A stretch of 64,000 bases of DNA from JBAXAB01 sp037142735 (GCA_037142735.1 JBAXAB010000002.1:33005-97004); one strand, 5' to 3'; positions 14,778 to 24,826 are shown, numbered from the stretch's first letter. Numbers and translations are program-made. The notes: generated by a model not told the origin, from the letters alone.

Positions 14778-17084
14778 TTATATTTTACCGTCCTCTTCTT
14801 GTTGTTTTGTAAAGGCGTTTTCAACTGAACGTAATTTTGCAGCAAGTTCTTTGAGTTTCTGTTTGTATGTTGTACTTCCAGGCCTGTTTGTGTTGTATGC
14901 CTGCACTATTTGCGATGAATCTGGCACCTTTACTTTGCCAAATCTGTATGCCGTCTCCCGAGTTGTTAAGTCTGTTGAGAGGGTAAGATCTTCTCCGTCA
15001 GTAATTGCATCCAACATGTCAATTGCTAACTTTTCTTTTACAGGATCGATTTTTTCTAAGTAATTTCCTGGGTTTAATGGATCTTCTTTTCGCATTTCTA
15101 ATCCTAGGACCTTCCCTACTCCCTTTGCGTTACTTAGACGGTTTTTGTCTTTACGCTCTTCACTTGCAGCGCTTGCTTTTGCTTGTTTTGCTTTACCTCT
15201 TTGATAACCAGAATAGGCGGTTCCACCAAAGAATGTTTTTACCGCATCAACACCGGCTCCAACCCCTGTAACAGGATTACCAGAAGAATCAAGCCCGACC
15301 CCTCGAAGTCCTCTGCCTTTTGCTGCCTTCTTTCTTGTCTTATAAGCCGCATCACTCTCCCATCTGCCCTGTGGAGAAACACCAGAAAGATATGCATCCT
15401 TTTCTTTAAGTGCCGCAGTCTTTCTATCGCGCACATCTTGGTACCCTGTCAGCTTCCCAACACTGCCTAGAAATTTCTCTGTTCCTGGTATTGGAATAAA
15501 CCTTGATGCTGACCTCATGGCCTCTGACTCTGCAATTTTTGTTGCAGCTTGCCCGAGTGTTCTTGTTGCCATTCCTTTTGTTCCAAACCAATTCCCCATT
15601 CCAAATCTCTTGTCCATAAAACTATGTGCAAAGTCAGCACCCTTCACACCAAGACTTTTTGATATTAACAAGACTCCGACTAACGCTCCCATAATCATAC
15701 AGAAACTAACTAACCCGCTGATACTTTGTCCATTCAAGATCATTGCTCCAAAGTTTATACTAGTACCCCCAACCCCCTTCATCGCTTTTATTAATATATA
15801 TAAAAGCCCAACGAAAACAGGTGCAAATATACAGTTATCTATAAGTTTGTGTAGCCAATTTTTAAAGTGTTTCTCGGTCTCTGGTAGCGCTCTCGAAGCA
15901 AAAGCAATTGAAGAGAACATTAACAAGAACATCAGGGTGAGCGTTCTGCTTAGAAACATAAAAGCACCAGCAAAAAATACAACTGATGTTCCTAGGATAA
16001 ATACTGAACCAACAAAGGCTAATAATGCGAGTCTCCAATATGGCGCTGCCCCACCGCTTGTAACAGTGCCTGTTACTGAACCGTTGCTTAGGCTTGTTCC
16101 AGCGCCTGCATTCGTTAAAAGAGAGGCATTAGAATACTTATCCTGAGAGGTAGAATAAACACTCTGTAAATTTACCACTTGCATGAATTGTTCAGTTATT
16201 CCTGTCGGGGCACTGGTGTTGCTGCCATTGGCTGGAGTAATGAGGTTGTAAAACTGTATGGCAACTATGTTACTCGCGTCGACAACCACCTTTGCACCAA
16301 AAAGGCTAAAGTTTACCAAAACTGCAGTCACTATAATCTGGGCAATAATACTCTTGTCTTTATATGTCGAAGTTCCCAGTATCATATTTAAAGCAACATA
16401 CAGTAGTATGAATATGTAACCGAGATTTGTGATGTCTCTCAATATATTCCAGCCCACATTTACTATAGGAAGTTCCTTCAATAGTTTGGCCATGTTCAAA
16501 CTGTAGTTGACTGATAGATCAAATAACATTGCGGCAAACCATAAAACCAAAGACATTAACCATAGTACAAATTGTCCAATCTTCATGATTCCACAGGGTA
16601 ACCATGTTCCAGGGCTCCACCAGGCACAACCGTTATCGTCGGTTGGGACATTGTCTAGTATTTTTTTTTCTGTGTTGTTGTCAGGGTTCGGAGTATTTAC
16701 TGTACTGTGCATGCTAGGAGCAATTGTTCCTGCTGGTTTTGCTAGGTAAGGACTAAGGTCTTCCCCGCTCCCCGTTGTGTCGGAAGGAGTCTGGGGATTA
16801 TTAATTAAATTATTAAGTTTTGCAATATCTTCCGCCGTGAAAGGTCCACCGTTTACGAGGCCGCCCGCCGTTCCGTTTCCTCCAGCTCTGCCTCCTGTAT
16901 TTTCCTGCTGAGCAGCCGCATCAGAGGCCTTTACGTTTGGGGCCAGAAGCCCACTTTCTGCTGGGGCTCCTCCTCCTCCTATAGGTAATGCCTGCGCCAA
17001 TGCCAAATTACCACCTGTGTTTGTTAACAGTATAAGCAGGCCTAAACCAAATAACAGAGTGTTTTTAATAAATAGTTTTTTCAT
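14778..17084 (-). CDS. TrbL/VirB6-like polytopic membrane protein
   Basis: A 768-residue protein: a signal peptide (LLFGLGLLILLTNTGG, then LALAQA), a low-complexity Gly/Ala-rich extracellular part to about residue 140, six or more transmembrane helices between about 165 and 490 (FVLWLMSLVLWFAAMLFDL, YIFILLYVALNMILG, IVTAVLVNFSLFGAKVV, LTLMFLLMFSSIAFASRALP), and a long basic cytoplasmic tail of about 260 residues. The helix pattern and the Asn/Phe-rich first helices agree with the VirB6/TrbL class, which forms the inner-membrane channel of type IV secretion systems. The start is one base before the stop of the upstream gene at 17086. Confidence 0.75.
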   Translation of the reverse strand: MKKLFIKNTLLFGLGLLILLTNTGGNLALAQALPIGGGGAPAESGLLAPNVKASDAAAQQENTGGRAGGNGTAGGLVNGGPFTAEDIAKLNNLINNPQTPSDTTGSGEDLSPYLAKPAGTIAPSMHSTVNTPNPDNNTEKKILDNVPTDDNGCAWWSPGTWLPCGIMKIGQFVLWLMSLVLWFAAMLFDLSVNYSLNMAKLLKELPIVNVGWNILRDITNLGYIFILLYVALNMILGTSTYKDKSIIAQIIVTAVLVNFSLFGAKVVVDASNIVAIQFYNLITPANGSNTSAPTGITEQFMQVVNLQSVYSTSQDKYSNASLLTNAGAGTSLSNGSVTGTVTSGGAAPYWRLALLAFVGSVFILGTSVVFFAGAFMFLSRTLTLMFLLMFSSIAFASRALPETEKHFKNWLHKLIDNCIFAPVFVGLLYILIKAMKGVGGTSINFGAMILNGQSISGLVSFCMIMGALVGVLLISKSLGVKGADFAHSFMDKRFGMGNWFGTKGMATRTLGQAATKIAESEAMRSASRFIPIPGTEKFLGSVGKLTGYQDVRDRKTAALKEKDAYLSGVSPQGRWESDAAYKTRKKAAKGRGLRGVGLDSSGNPVTGVGAGVDAVKTFFGGTAYSGYQRGKAKQAKASAASEERKDKNRLSNAKGVGKVLGLEMRKEDPLNPGNYLEKIDPVKEKLAIDMLDAITDGEDLTLSTDLTTRETAYRFGKVKVPDSSQIVQAYNTNRPGSTTYKQKLKELAAKLRSVENAFTKQQEEDGKI

Positions 17085-17085
17085 C

Positions 17086-18213
17086 TTATTTACCAGAGCC
17101 TAAAGCTTCATTTAATGCGACCTTGATCAAGCTATTAACAATTGCCTCAACAACCTGATCAAATTTTTGCGCCAAAACGAGACGGTCTTTCCCAAGGTTT
17201 AAGGTTTTTTCCAGTTGCCCTTGAATAACTATACCCGGAGTGACGGTTTTACAAGACGTTGCGTCACCTGGCTTACTGCACTTTTTATAGTTCAGAAATC
17301 CTTTGTTAAGTCCCAATTCAAGAGTTGCCGTATTGTTTTTCGCTGTAATTCTTCCATGTAATTCATCGTTCGACATAATCCATGCCCCTACGCCATTATT
17401 TTGCGGGTTCTGCGTCATCGAATACCAACCATTCCACCCGCCTGAAGAAAAATCTGCCCCCGTGGTAAATTTATCAATATTACCTACTACTTTAGTAAGG
17501 GAACATTTAGCACTGTTTTTAAAATTACTACCATTGCTATAATAATTAGATAACCCAACAGAGATCTGCAACTTAAACGGTGAACATAGGTCCACCCCAC
17601 CGTTTGTAATGTTTTTGGCCAAACTGCTCACAAAACTTCCTGCCTCTCTGTCAGCTAGGTCTTGAAAAAAGTTTCCAGTGTTTTCAATAAATGAAGGATT
17701 ACCATTGAATCCACTGTTTGCCCATCTAATAGTGCTGTCAGCGATGTATGAAATTACACTATTTACAATACAGTATGCGATTGCATCCCAGCCTGGTGTG
17801 TCTATAATTCCACTACCGAAAGCGAAATGTCCAATTTGAGCATTGTTGGCATTCTTCTGGTTATTGTGCGTTGAATCGTCGTCTACGCTAACTTTACGAC
17901 TGATAGTGCTTACGGTGTCTCCAATTGTGTCAGTCACTTTATTCAAGACACTGGAAATGGCTGAACTCAGAAGGCTGGATAAAATCTGTCCTGCCGAGCA
18001 AGAGAGAGATTCTGTAGCGATGCTAGAATAGTTCCCATTAGAGCTACTGCTTTTCGACACCCCGTTGCTGTAGGCTGATTCCTGGCTGTCTCCATTTGCT
18101 TTTTGAGCGAATGCTCCGATTGGAAAAGACGCACAGAAAATTGCAATAACTAAAACCGATATTTTTAGCGTCTTAATTCCCTGTTGCATTGTTTTGTTGT
18201 GTGCTTTGGTCAT
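17086..18213 (-). CDS. exported protein of the T4SS-like locus
   Basis: A protein of up to 375 residues with a signal peptide (LKISVLVIAIFCASFPIGAF, cleavage near AQKA), a Ser/Asn-rich stretch, an amphipathic part (LSSLLSSAISSVLNKVTDTI), then a Gly/Asn-rich globular region with four Cys (KCSKPGDATSC among them). ATG at 18189 (MQQGIKTLK) is a plausible alternative start. The start region overlaps the upstream gene by 41 bases (17 from the inner start). No family is recognised; similar secreted proteins precede the TrbL gene in Parcubacterial T4SS-like loci. Confidence 0.55.
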   Translation of the reverse strand: MTKAHNKTMQQGIKTLKISVLVIAIFCASFPIGAFAQKANGDSQESAYSNGVSKSSSSNGNYSSIATESLSCSAGQILSSLLSSAISSVLNKVTDTIGDTVSTISRKVSVDDDSTHNNQKNANNAQIGHFAFGSGIIDTPGWDAIAYCIVNSVISYIADSTIRWANSGFNGNPSFIENTGNFFQDLADREAGSFVSSLAKNITNGGVDLCSPFKLQISVGLSNYYSNGSNFKNSAKCSLTKVVGNIDKFTTGADFSSGGWNGWYSMTQNPQNNGVGAWIMSNDELHGRITAKNNTATLELGLNKGFLNYKKCSKPGDATSCKTVTPGIVIQGQLEKTLNLGKDRLVLAQKFDQVVEAIVNSLIKVALNEALGSGK

Positions 18214-19117
18214 TAATTTTCAGGTTCATGAACTGATTCCAGAAGGCGCCAGAATCATTTGTTGAAAATATTATATCATTCTTCTTAAAGTATTGACTGA
18301 TATTTATTAACACCTGTGATTGAGATTGACCCACCTCTTTGACAGTTTTTAATCCAAGTAGAGATTTGACCGGATCGGTTTCTTGAAGAGCTACCATTTT
18401 CATACCTTCTGACGCAAGAACAAAAGAATTTGCAAGGCTTGATTGCTCCACATTCATTTCAATAGGGGCTTTAACTTTCATGATGTTGTAGCCTATTTGG
18501 CTGTATATTTTAGCCATTTCAGTAAGATTGTTAGCATATTTCTCCTTATTATTAGCCACTATTTGGTAATTTTGAACGATCACATCTGCCAAGTTGTTAC
18601 CGTACTGTTTAATCTGGTCTTTCGAAGTCGGCACGAAAAAATGGACTTGGTTTGCAAGGAATTCCGGTTGAGGTAGATCTGATTGGTTAATTTGTCCCAT
18701 AACCACGCTGGTTACATCAGCTGTCGACTGGTCGGTTACCCCATCTGTTTGTTGGGCATACATATAGCCTGAGAATATCTTTTTGGTCACTCGGTCAGAC
18801 ACAGAATCTCCTGGCTGAGGTGCAAAAGGGTCACTAGAAGTAGCAAGTCCTTCGATGTTTGAGTTGTCTTGTGCGTCTTGTATCGCATTCGTAACTACGT
18901 TTCCAAGGTCTGTTGTTGTTCCTTGTAATCCAATAATAGCGTCATTTGGGTGGAGGGCTCGTTGAGCAATCGCTATTTTGTATGCTACCGAGCCTAAAAT
19001 AATGGAAAAACATACTGCCCCAAGAATGAGAATAGTCTTACTGGGTGCACTATCGGTGCGTGAGTTTTTATTCTGAAAGTTTTTTTGAAGAGTCTGCTGA
19101 TTTTTTTTCAGATCCAT
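18173..19117 (-). CDS. membrane-anchored protein, first gene of the T4SS-like locus
   Basis: A 314-residue protein with a basic N-terminus, one transmembrane helix at about 28-50 (TILILGAVCFSIILGSVAYK), and a mainly helical exterior part, with Gln- and Asn-rich tail. No family is recognised. It is the first gene of the eleven-gene run transcribed towards 6353, and a TATAAT box (19129-19124) ends exactly six bases before the ATG, so this is the likely start of the operon transcript, leaderless. Overlap with the next gene suggests translational coupling. Confidence 0.55.
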   Translation of the reverse strand: MDLKKNQQTLQKNFQNKNSRTDSAPSKTILILGAVCFSIILGSVAYKIAIAQRALHPNDAIIGLQGTTTDLGNVVTNAIQDAQDNSNIEGLATSSDPFAPQPGDSVSDRVTKKIFSGYMYAQQTDGVTDQSTADVTSVVMGQINQSDLPQPEFLANQVHFFVPTSKDQIKQYGNNLADVIVQNYQIVANNKEKYANNLTEMAKIYSQIGYNIMKVKAPIEMNVEQSSLANSFVLASEGMKMVALQETDPVKSLLGLKTVKEVGQSQSQVLINISQYFKKNDIIFSTNDSGAFWNQFMNLKINDQSTQQNNATGN

Positions 19118-19123
19118 TCTGAA

Positions 19124-19129
19124 ATTATA
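19124..19129 (-). promoter_or_regulatory. -10 box, leading promoter of the T4SS-like locus
   Basis: Exact TATAAT on the minus strand, six bases before the ATG at 19117. Confidence 0.55.
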
Positions 19130-19163
19130 TCATAAGCTGTTCAGAAAGAATGATGGGAAATGT

Positions 19164-19937
19164 CTAATTGAGGATATCTGAAAGTGCAAGCCAATCAGAA
19201 ACTGACAATTCCTCAGGCCTGCTCTTGGTTGAAAGATTTTGGTTCACTGATTTTACCTGTTCGTCAGTCACGCCAAGAGTGTTCCCTATTTGCTTACGTC
19301 TTTGGCCGAAGGCTTTTTTAAGTGTAAGGAAAAACTTTTCTTCAATCTCTTTCGTGATGTTATTTTTGTGTATATCATTTATTAAAATAATAGCAGAATC
19401 AACGTTTGGAATCGGTCGAAATGCACCACGGGGCACTCGATCTATAATGCGAGGAGTTCCATACAATTTTACACTCATGGATAAAATACTCTCTTTTCCA
19501 TCTTTGGTTGTGATTCTCTCGGCTACTTCTTTTTGTACCAAAAGTACGATTTGTTCTGGTTTATGGTCAGCTCCTAAAAACATTTCCATGATCATGCCGG
19601 TGATGTAGTACGGAATGTTTGCAATCAGTTTATATTTTCTATCCCCAACTAATTTTTGGATGTCTACTTTTAAGATATCATCGTGGACTAAAATTAATTT
19701 CCCATTTTTAATTTGTTCTGAATATTTTTGTTGGAGAATTGGAATAAGACGGTCATCTTTTTCTATGGCAAAAATTGTTGCCCCTGTGGCCAAAAGTTTT
19801 TCTGTAAGCGCCCCTTCTCCTGGTCCAATCTCGATTCCAATTTCATCTTGTGTTAATCCTGAGGCTTCAGCGATTTGCCGCAGTGCTTTGTCTGATTGAA
19901 GAAAGTTTTGACCAAGTGATTTTTTTGCAAAGATCAT
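19164..19937 (-). CDS. rsmA: 16S rRNA (A1518/A1519-N6,N6)-dimethyltransferase
   Basis: A 257-residue methyltransferase of the KsgA/RsmA/Dim1 family. The N-terminus AKKSLGQNFLQSDKALRQIA is the family hallmark; the SAM-binding motif I is IGIEIGPGEGALTEKLL; motif IV is LIANIPYYITGMIM (the NxPY motif that positions adenine); the C-terminal end has FGQRRKQIGNTLG. It dimethylates two adenosines in helix 45 late in small-subunit assembly. It is nine bases downstream of the helicase gene on the same strand, so probably co-transcribed. Confidence 0.96.
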   Translation of the reverse strand: MIFAKKSLGQNFLQSDKALRQIAEASGLTQDEIGIEIGPGEGALTEKLLATGATIFAIEKDDRLIPILQQKYSEQIKNGKLILVHDDILKVDIQKLVGDRKYKLIANIPYYITGMIMEMFLGADHKPEQIVLLVQKEVAERITTKDGKESILSMSVKLYGTPRIIDRVPRGAFRPIPNVDSAIILINDIHKNNITKEIEEKFFLTLKKAFGQRRKQIGNTLGVTDEQVKSVNQNLSTKSRPEELSVSDWLALSDILN

Positions 19938-19946
19938 GTTGATGTT

Positions 19947-21944
19947 TTAGAAATCTATAAAGATTGATTTGATGCCAGATACTTGTTCTTTTTGTTCTAT
20001 AAAATCTGGTTCGATTTCATTTAAAAATTCAGAAGGAATATTCACCTGCTTGTTTCCATAAATGGTTCGTGTTTGGGCATATGATAAATACAATTTTTTA
20101 CGAGCGCGTGTAAGGGCTACATAAAACAAGCGACGTTCCTCCTCGGACTCTTCACCTGATAGTGTCCCCTCATTCATTTTGGCGTGCGGAAAAAGGTCTT
20201 GTTCTAGGCCAGAAATAAAGACCGTATCGAATTCAAGGCCTTTTGATGCATGCACTGTCATAAGACGTACCGCTTCGTTTTCTTTTATCTCATCTTGGTC
20301 AGATGATAGTGATGCTTCCTCAATTAATTTTTCAATTCCTTCTGGTGCAGTGAGGTGGTCAAACTTTGTTGCAATAGAAACTAATTCACGTACGTTTTCC
20401 AAGCGCTCTTCGTCTTCCTCTTTTCCAAATTTATACATCGCCTCTATTCCACTTCTTGTAAGAACAAATTTAATAATTTCTGAGGGTTTTTTTGCCAACA
20501 GGTCAGTCTGTCCCTGTGTTCCTCTATTTATTTCACTCGCAATGTCTTTCAAGATTAACCTAAACTCATTAAATTTTATTTTCACAGAATCTGTCAGTTC
20601 CTCTGCCTTTCCTTCCATGATTTTTAATAATGTCACTTTTCCGATTCCTCTAGCAGGAATATTAATCACACGTTTTATATCCGCATTTTGATCTGGATTT
20701 AATGCCAATTTTAAATATGAAAGGACATCTTTAATTTCTTTTCTCTCATAAAATTTTGTACCCAAAAGCTGATATGGTAATTCACGAGTGAGAAAAGCTT
20801 CTTCAAGTGCGCGCGATTGAAAGTTGGCACGATACAAAATTGCAATCTCGGAAGCTTTCGCACCTTCACGGATTAAATCTCTAACGGTATTTGCAACAAA
20901 ACTTGCCTCATCTGTCTCATCATATGCAGTATAGGTTGTGATTTTTTCACCTTCCCCGTTTTCCGTAAAAAGATTTTTTTCGCGACGGTGAATGTTTTTT
21001 GAAATAATTGAATTGGCCACAGATAAAATATTTTGTGTTGATCTATAGTTTTGCTCCAGAAGGACAACTTTTGCACCTGGATAATCTTGTTCAAAATTTA
21101 AAATGTTTTTGATGTCTGCACCTCTCCAGCTATAAATATTTTGGTCGATGTCCCCCACTACGGCCAAATTCTGTTCTGGTCCTACAAGGTATTTTGCCAT
21201 GTTGTATTGAACTTTGTTCGTGTCTTGATACTCATCTATGTGAACATATTTCCAACGTTGTTGATATTTTGAACGAATCTCAGGGTTCTTGGCTAGTAGT
21301 TCAGCTGCTTTAAAGAGCAGGTCATCAAAGTCAAAAGCTTTGTCTTTTTTTAAGATGCCATCATATAGTCTCCATACATTTGAAACTATTCCGCCAAAAT
21401 ATTCGTCCCCATTTTTTGCTTCGTATTCTTCTTGAGAAACATAGTTCCCCTTCTCTCTTGAGATTATTCCTAAAATCTTTCCAGGCTCGTATTGTTTTGG
21501 GTCATAACCTGACGTCACGATAGCTTCCTTAACGGCAGATTTTGAATCCCCCCTATCGTAAATACTAAAATTTCGGTTGTAACCGAACAATTGAGCGTGT
21601 TCCTTTAGAATATGAACCCCCAAAGAGTGAAACGTCGACACAAAGGGCCGGGCACCTTCGGCAACAGGAAGGTTTAGTTCTTGTGAGGTCGAGATTGCAT
21701 GGTACACCCGTTCCCTCATTTCTTTGGCGGCCTTATTTGTAAAGGTAATTGCCAATATTTGGTCCGGTGAAACACCTTTGTGTATAAGGTGTAGGATGCG
21801 GTGTGTAACTGTTTTTGTCTTGCCGGCACCTGCACCTGCTAGAATTAAGAGGGGGCCATCTGTACTTAAAACCGCCTCTTTTTGCTTATCGTTGAGACTT
21901 TTAAGGTATGAAACAGATTGTGAATTAGGGTTTTCTTCTTTCAT
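19947..21944 (-). CDS. pcrA: UvrD/PcrA-type superfamily 1 DNA helicase
   Basis: A 665-residue SF1A helicase. The motifs follow in order: LNDKQKEAVLSTDGPLLILA (Q motif), GAGAGKTKTVTHR (Walker A), LAITFTNKAAKEMRERV (Ia), VHIDEYQDTNKVQ (II, DEYQD), VVGDIDQNIYSWRGADIKNI (III), LEQNYRSTQNIL (IV), LMTVHASKGLEFDTVFI (V) and ERRLFYVALTRARKKLYL (VI). It unwinds DNA 3'-to-5' in repair and removes recombinases or stalled complexes. The ATG at 21944 was chosen over an in-frame TTG at 21953; a TATAGT box lies about nine bases upstream. It is shorter than typical PcrA by about 60 residues, missing the basic C-terminal tail. Confidence 0.93.
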   Translation of the reverse strand: MKEENPNSQSVSYLKSLNDKQKEAVLSTDGPLLILAGAGAGKTKTVTHRILHLIHKGVSPDQILAITFTNKAAKEMRERVYHAISTSQELNLPVAEGARPFVSTFHSLGVHILKEHAQLFGYNRNFSIYDRGDSKSAVKEAIVTSGYDPKQYEPGKILGIISREKGNYVSQEEYEAKNGDEYFGGIVSNVWRLYDGILKKDKAFDFDDLLFKAAELLAKNPEIRSKYQQRWKYVHIDEYQDTNKVQYNMAKYLVGPEQNLAVVGDIDQNIYSWRGADIKNILNFEQDYPGAKVVLLEQNYRSTQNILSVANSIISKNIHRREKNLFTENGEGEKITTYTAYDETDEASFVANTVRDLIREGAKASEIAILYRANFQSRALEEAFLTRELPYQLLGTKFYERKEIKDVLSYLKLALNPDQNADIKRVINIPARGIGKVTLLKIMEGKAEELTDSVKIKFNEFRLILKDIASEINRGTQGQTDLLAKKPSEIIKFVLTRSGIEAMYKFGKEEDEERLENVRELVSIATKFDHLTAPEGIEKLIEEASLSSDQDEIKENEAVRLMTVHASKGLEFDTVFISGLEQDLFPHAKMNEGTLSGEESEEERRLFYVALTRARKKLYLSYAQTRTIYGNKQVNIPSEFLNEIEPDFIEQKEQVSGIKSIFIDF

Positions 21945-22258
21945 TCGGCACAAACTATATCATGAGTCGCACCTTTTTATGAATTTTAGATAAAAATTAG
22001 ACAAATAGGACAACAAATTACACATCACTTATTGGTTGACAGTACTTTTTAATCCTATATCATTATATCCTGTACCTAATAGAATACTGATATATACCAA
22101 ATATGGCCTGAAATAAGGCTTTTTTACTGAAAGACTGAACATTCTGATTAAAAAATAACTTCAAAGATATTTTACAAAACCCACAAGACAGCTCGACATT
22201 CCCAATTTGCCCAGAAGTTTCCACAGGTGCAGAAAAATACAGTGTCGGCTTGAAATAT
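21945..22258. other. intergenic region between pcrA and the M23 peptidase gene
   Basis: A 314-bp AT-rich divergent region. It holds a good promoter toward the peptidase gene (TTGACA 22036-22041, 16-bp spacer, TATCAT 22058-22063), a weak GCCT/AGGC hairpin followed by six T around 22103-22125, and an exceptionally long untranslated leader of about 190 bases by local standards. I see no other gene or RNA family in it. Confidence 0.5.
22036..22063 (+). promoter_or_regulatory. promoter upstream of the LysM-M23 peptidase
   Basis: Exact TTGACA (22036-22041), a 16-bp spacer and TATCAT (22058-22063). The start codon lies almost 200 bases downstream, unlike the leaderless genes around it, so the leader may carry regulation. 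Confidence 0.5.
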
Positions 22259-23296
22259 ATGAATTTAGGTCTATCGAAGAGGATCGGTATATTTTGGGGT
22301 GGAATGCTTATTCTTGGCCTTATTTTAGCAACAACTGTTCACCCTTCCGTCGTGCTTGCTAGTGCCCCATCTAGTATTAAGCCCATCGAAGCCTTTGAAG
22401 CTGTTAGAAATAGTAGCCCACAAAACAGAATCCTTTCAGTCAAGATCTCAAGAGCTTTGGTCTTAGATGATTCTGCACTTTCTCCTATACACAGTCCTAT
22501 ATATGATGGAACTAGTAGTATGGATTCAATTCCTACTTCTATTGATAATGAACAGATTTACCTTTATACCGTCAAAGATGGAGATACCGTGCAGGACGTT
22601 GCTAAGATGTACGACGTATCTGTTAATACAATTCTATGGGCAAACGACATATCAACCAAAACTTCCCTGAAAAGTGGCCAAGTTCTGATGATTTTACCCG
22701 TAAATGGTGTTAAGTATACGATTAAGAAGGGTGATACTGTGGAAAGTATTGCTAAACGCTTTAAATCACACACAGAAGACATCGTCCATTTTAATGCTTT
22801 GGATGAGAAGGGGGGGCAAATCTCAATTGGTGACGAAATTATTATTCCAGACGGCCAAATGGAATCTTCAAAGCCTCTAAGTAATGTTAACCCTATAGAC
22901 CTGGCTTCAACTGCTGGTAAGAACGGATTAATTATTGGTTATTTTATTAGACCAGTCGTAAATGGTATTAAGACTCAAAACCTCCATGGCCACAACGGTA
23001 TCGACATTGGAGCGCCAATTGGAGCTACCATTAGAGCTCCAGCAGACGGAACTGTGGTTCTTGCTAGAGTTGGTGGATGGGGTGGTGGTTACGGGAACTA
23101 CGTGATCCTTCAACACCCTAATGGAATGCAGACATTGTATGGACACATGAGCAAGGTGGACGTGTCAATCGGAGACTCTGTAACTCAAGGAGAAAAAATT
23201 GGTGAAGTTGGCTCATCCGGGGACTCTACCGGCCCTCACCTTCATATCGAGGTTCATCGCAAAGGTGGTGCTAATCCCCCGAATAAGTTTTACTAA
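22259..23296 (+). CDS. LysM-domain M23 family metallopeptidase
   Basis: A 345-residue exported cell-wall hydrolase. A signal peptide or anchor occupies residues 8-34 (GIFWGGMLILGLILATTV). Two LysM repeats follow, at about 100-145 (YTVKDGDTVQDVAKMYDVSV) and 157-203 (YTIKKGDTVESIAKRFKSHT), which bind peptidoglycan. The C-terminal domain is a lysostaphin-type peptidase: HGHNGIDIGAPIG carries the first zinc His and Asp, YGHMSKV and GPHLHIEVH the other His residues. All zinc and catalytic residues are present. It cuts peptide cross-links, for growth or division. ATG at 22259 was preferred to TTG at 22250. Its last 26 bases overlap the end of the convergent comM. Confidence 0.92.
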   Translation: MNLGLSKRIGIFWGGMLILGLILATTVHPSVVLASAPSSIKPIEAFEAVRNSSPQNRILSVKISRALVLDDSALSPIHSPIYDGTSSMDSIPTSIDNEQIYLYTVKDGDTVQDVAKMYDVSVNTILWANDISTKTSLKSGQVLMILPVNGVKYTIKKGDTVESIAKRFKSHTEDIVHFNALDEKGGQISIGDEIIIPDGQMESSKPLSNVNPIDLASTAGKNGLIIGYFIRPVVNGIKTQNLHGHNGIDIGAPIGATIRAPADGTVVLARVGGWGGGYGNYVILQHPNGMQTLYGHMSKVDVSIGDSVTQGEKIGEVGSSGDSTGPHLHIEVHRKGGANPPNKFY

Positions 23297-24779
23297 TTTG
23301 TTGTCGGTAGGATGCAGCTTCTAGTAAATGATCCATTGTCACCTCTCTCGAGTTCGCCAAAGAAGCGATTGTTTTTGCAACTTTTGTAATCTTGGCCAAC
23401 CCCCGTCTCGATAATTTTAATTTCCGAGCAATCACATTCAATTTTTCTTTTGTTGAGATTTTTATACTAAATTTTATTGATGCTAAATTTTTTCTAGCTT
23501 CACGTACTTGTTGTCGGGCCGCATTTATGCTCAACTGGCCCTGTTCTAGAATCGTTCCTGCCCTATCTTCGAATCTGTCTATATGTATCAGCATATCGAA
23601 CCTGTCCAACATAGGTCCAGATATTTTTTGTGAGTAACGCAAGGCATCAATTGTCCTACATGTGCACTTTTTATAATCACTTCCTCTGAAGCCACATTTA
23701 CAAGGATTCATTGAAGCAATTAATGTAAACTTTGTAGGTAAGATTGTTGAACCTTTGGCTTTGGAAAGTGTGAGTCGTCCGGACTCCATTGGTTCACGTA
23801 ATGAATCAATGGCTCTGGAATCGAATTCTGGCAATTCATCTAAAAATAGAAATCCATTATGCGACTTCGTTACTTCGCCTGGATTTAATTGTGCATCACC
23901 AATTAGTGCGCTGTACGATGAGGTGTGGTGAGGATCACGAAATGGTGGGTAGATAATGGGTGAAAATTCAGTTTTATTTGTGTTTAATTGAGATAAAGCT
24001 GTGCATTCAAACGATTCAGCCTTCGATAAAGGTGTATTAATCTCAGGAATACTTTTTGCCAGCATTGTTTTTCCTACCCCGGGTGGCCCTACCAGAAGTA
24101 AATTGTGTCGCCCTGAAACTGCAATAACAAGAGCTCTCTTGGCAGATTCACATCCTTGTATGTGCTGAAAAATCTCTTCACTTTTTAGGTCCATCTGTTC
24201 TGTAGCGATTGTATATTTGTCTGGGGATTGTTTTGTATCCATGGATATCTTTCGAGTTTCTTTATTTCCCAAATTAAGAACCTCTTTTATGTTTTTGCAA
24301 TATATTATTCTTTCATCAATAAAGTATTCACACAGGTTTTTACATTCTAAAGAAGTGACGATAATCACCTCTTTGTTTTGCTTCTGAATTTCTCTAAATA
24401 GAAATAAAAAATTCTTTGGTGCACGGATCTCTCCGTTCAAAGAAAGTTCCCCAATAAAAATATAATTATCTGCATTAAAATTGACTATACCCACAGCTAG
24501 TAGATATGACATTGCTATAGCCAAATCAAAACCACTGCCCTCTTTTTTGATATAAGCAGGAGCAAGTAAGACTGTGATTTTCTGATTAGGACTCTTTAGG
24601 GATCTTAGGTCTGAATTTTTTATAGCAGATTGTACCCTACCCTTCGATTCCTCGACGGCTTTATCACCCATTCCTATTATTGAGAAATGATAAAGTCCCC
24701 GTGAAATATCTGTTTCGACAGAAATCTCTCGTGCATTAAAATTCTCTAAACAGTAGGTTCTAGTTTTTACATAAACCAC
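23271..24779 (-). CDS. comM: YifB/ComM family Mg-chelatase-like AAA ATPase
   Basis: A 502-residue protein of the ComM/YifB family. The N-terminal domain (MVYVKTRTYCLENFNAREIS, FSIIGMGDKAVEESKGRVQS) has the Lon-like fold; the central AAA+ domain has Walker A LLLVGPPGVGKTMLAKSIP and Walker B GFLFLDELPEF; a four-Cys motif (NPCKCGFRG and KKCTC) precedes the C-terminal Mg-chelatase subunit domain. ComM is a hexameric helicase that extends branch migration during natural transformation, so with comEC and the type IV pilus genes in this window it suggests DNA uptake. The start is GTG. Confidence 0.93.
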   Translation of the reverse strand: MVYVKTRTYCLENFNAREISVETDISRGLYHFSIIGMGDKAVEESKGRVQSAIKNSDLRSLKSPNQKITVLLAPAYIKKEGSGFDLAIAMSYLLAVGIVNFNADNYIFIGELSLNGEIRAPKNFLFLFREIQKQNKEVIIVTSLECKNLCEYFIDERIIYCKNIKEVLNLGNKETRKISMDTKQSPDKYTIATEQMDLKSEEIFQHIQGCESAKRALVIAVSGRHNLLLVGPPGVGKTMLAKSIPEINTPLSKAESFECTALSQLNTNKTEFSPIIYPPFRDPHHTSSYSALIGDAQLNPGEVTKSHNGFLFLDELPEFDSRAIDSLREPMESGRLTLSKAKGSTILPTKFTLIASMNPCKCGFRGSDYKKCTCRTIDALRYSQKISGPMLDRFDMLIHIDRFEDRAGTILEQGQLSINAARQQVREARKNLASIKFSIKISTKEKLNVIARKLKLSRRGLAKITKVAKTIASLANSREVTMDHLLEAASYRQQISKTYSGD

Positions 24780-24826
24780 AGTATGTAACCGAGAAAAAAT
24801 ATCACACTATACAAATGACGTACCTG

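Noticed and set aside
15517..16146. Plus-strand ORF of 209 codons
   Set aside because: It is the complement of the TrbL-like membrane protein gene; its composition reflects the hydrophobic helices on the other strand.
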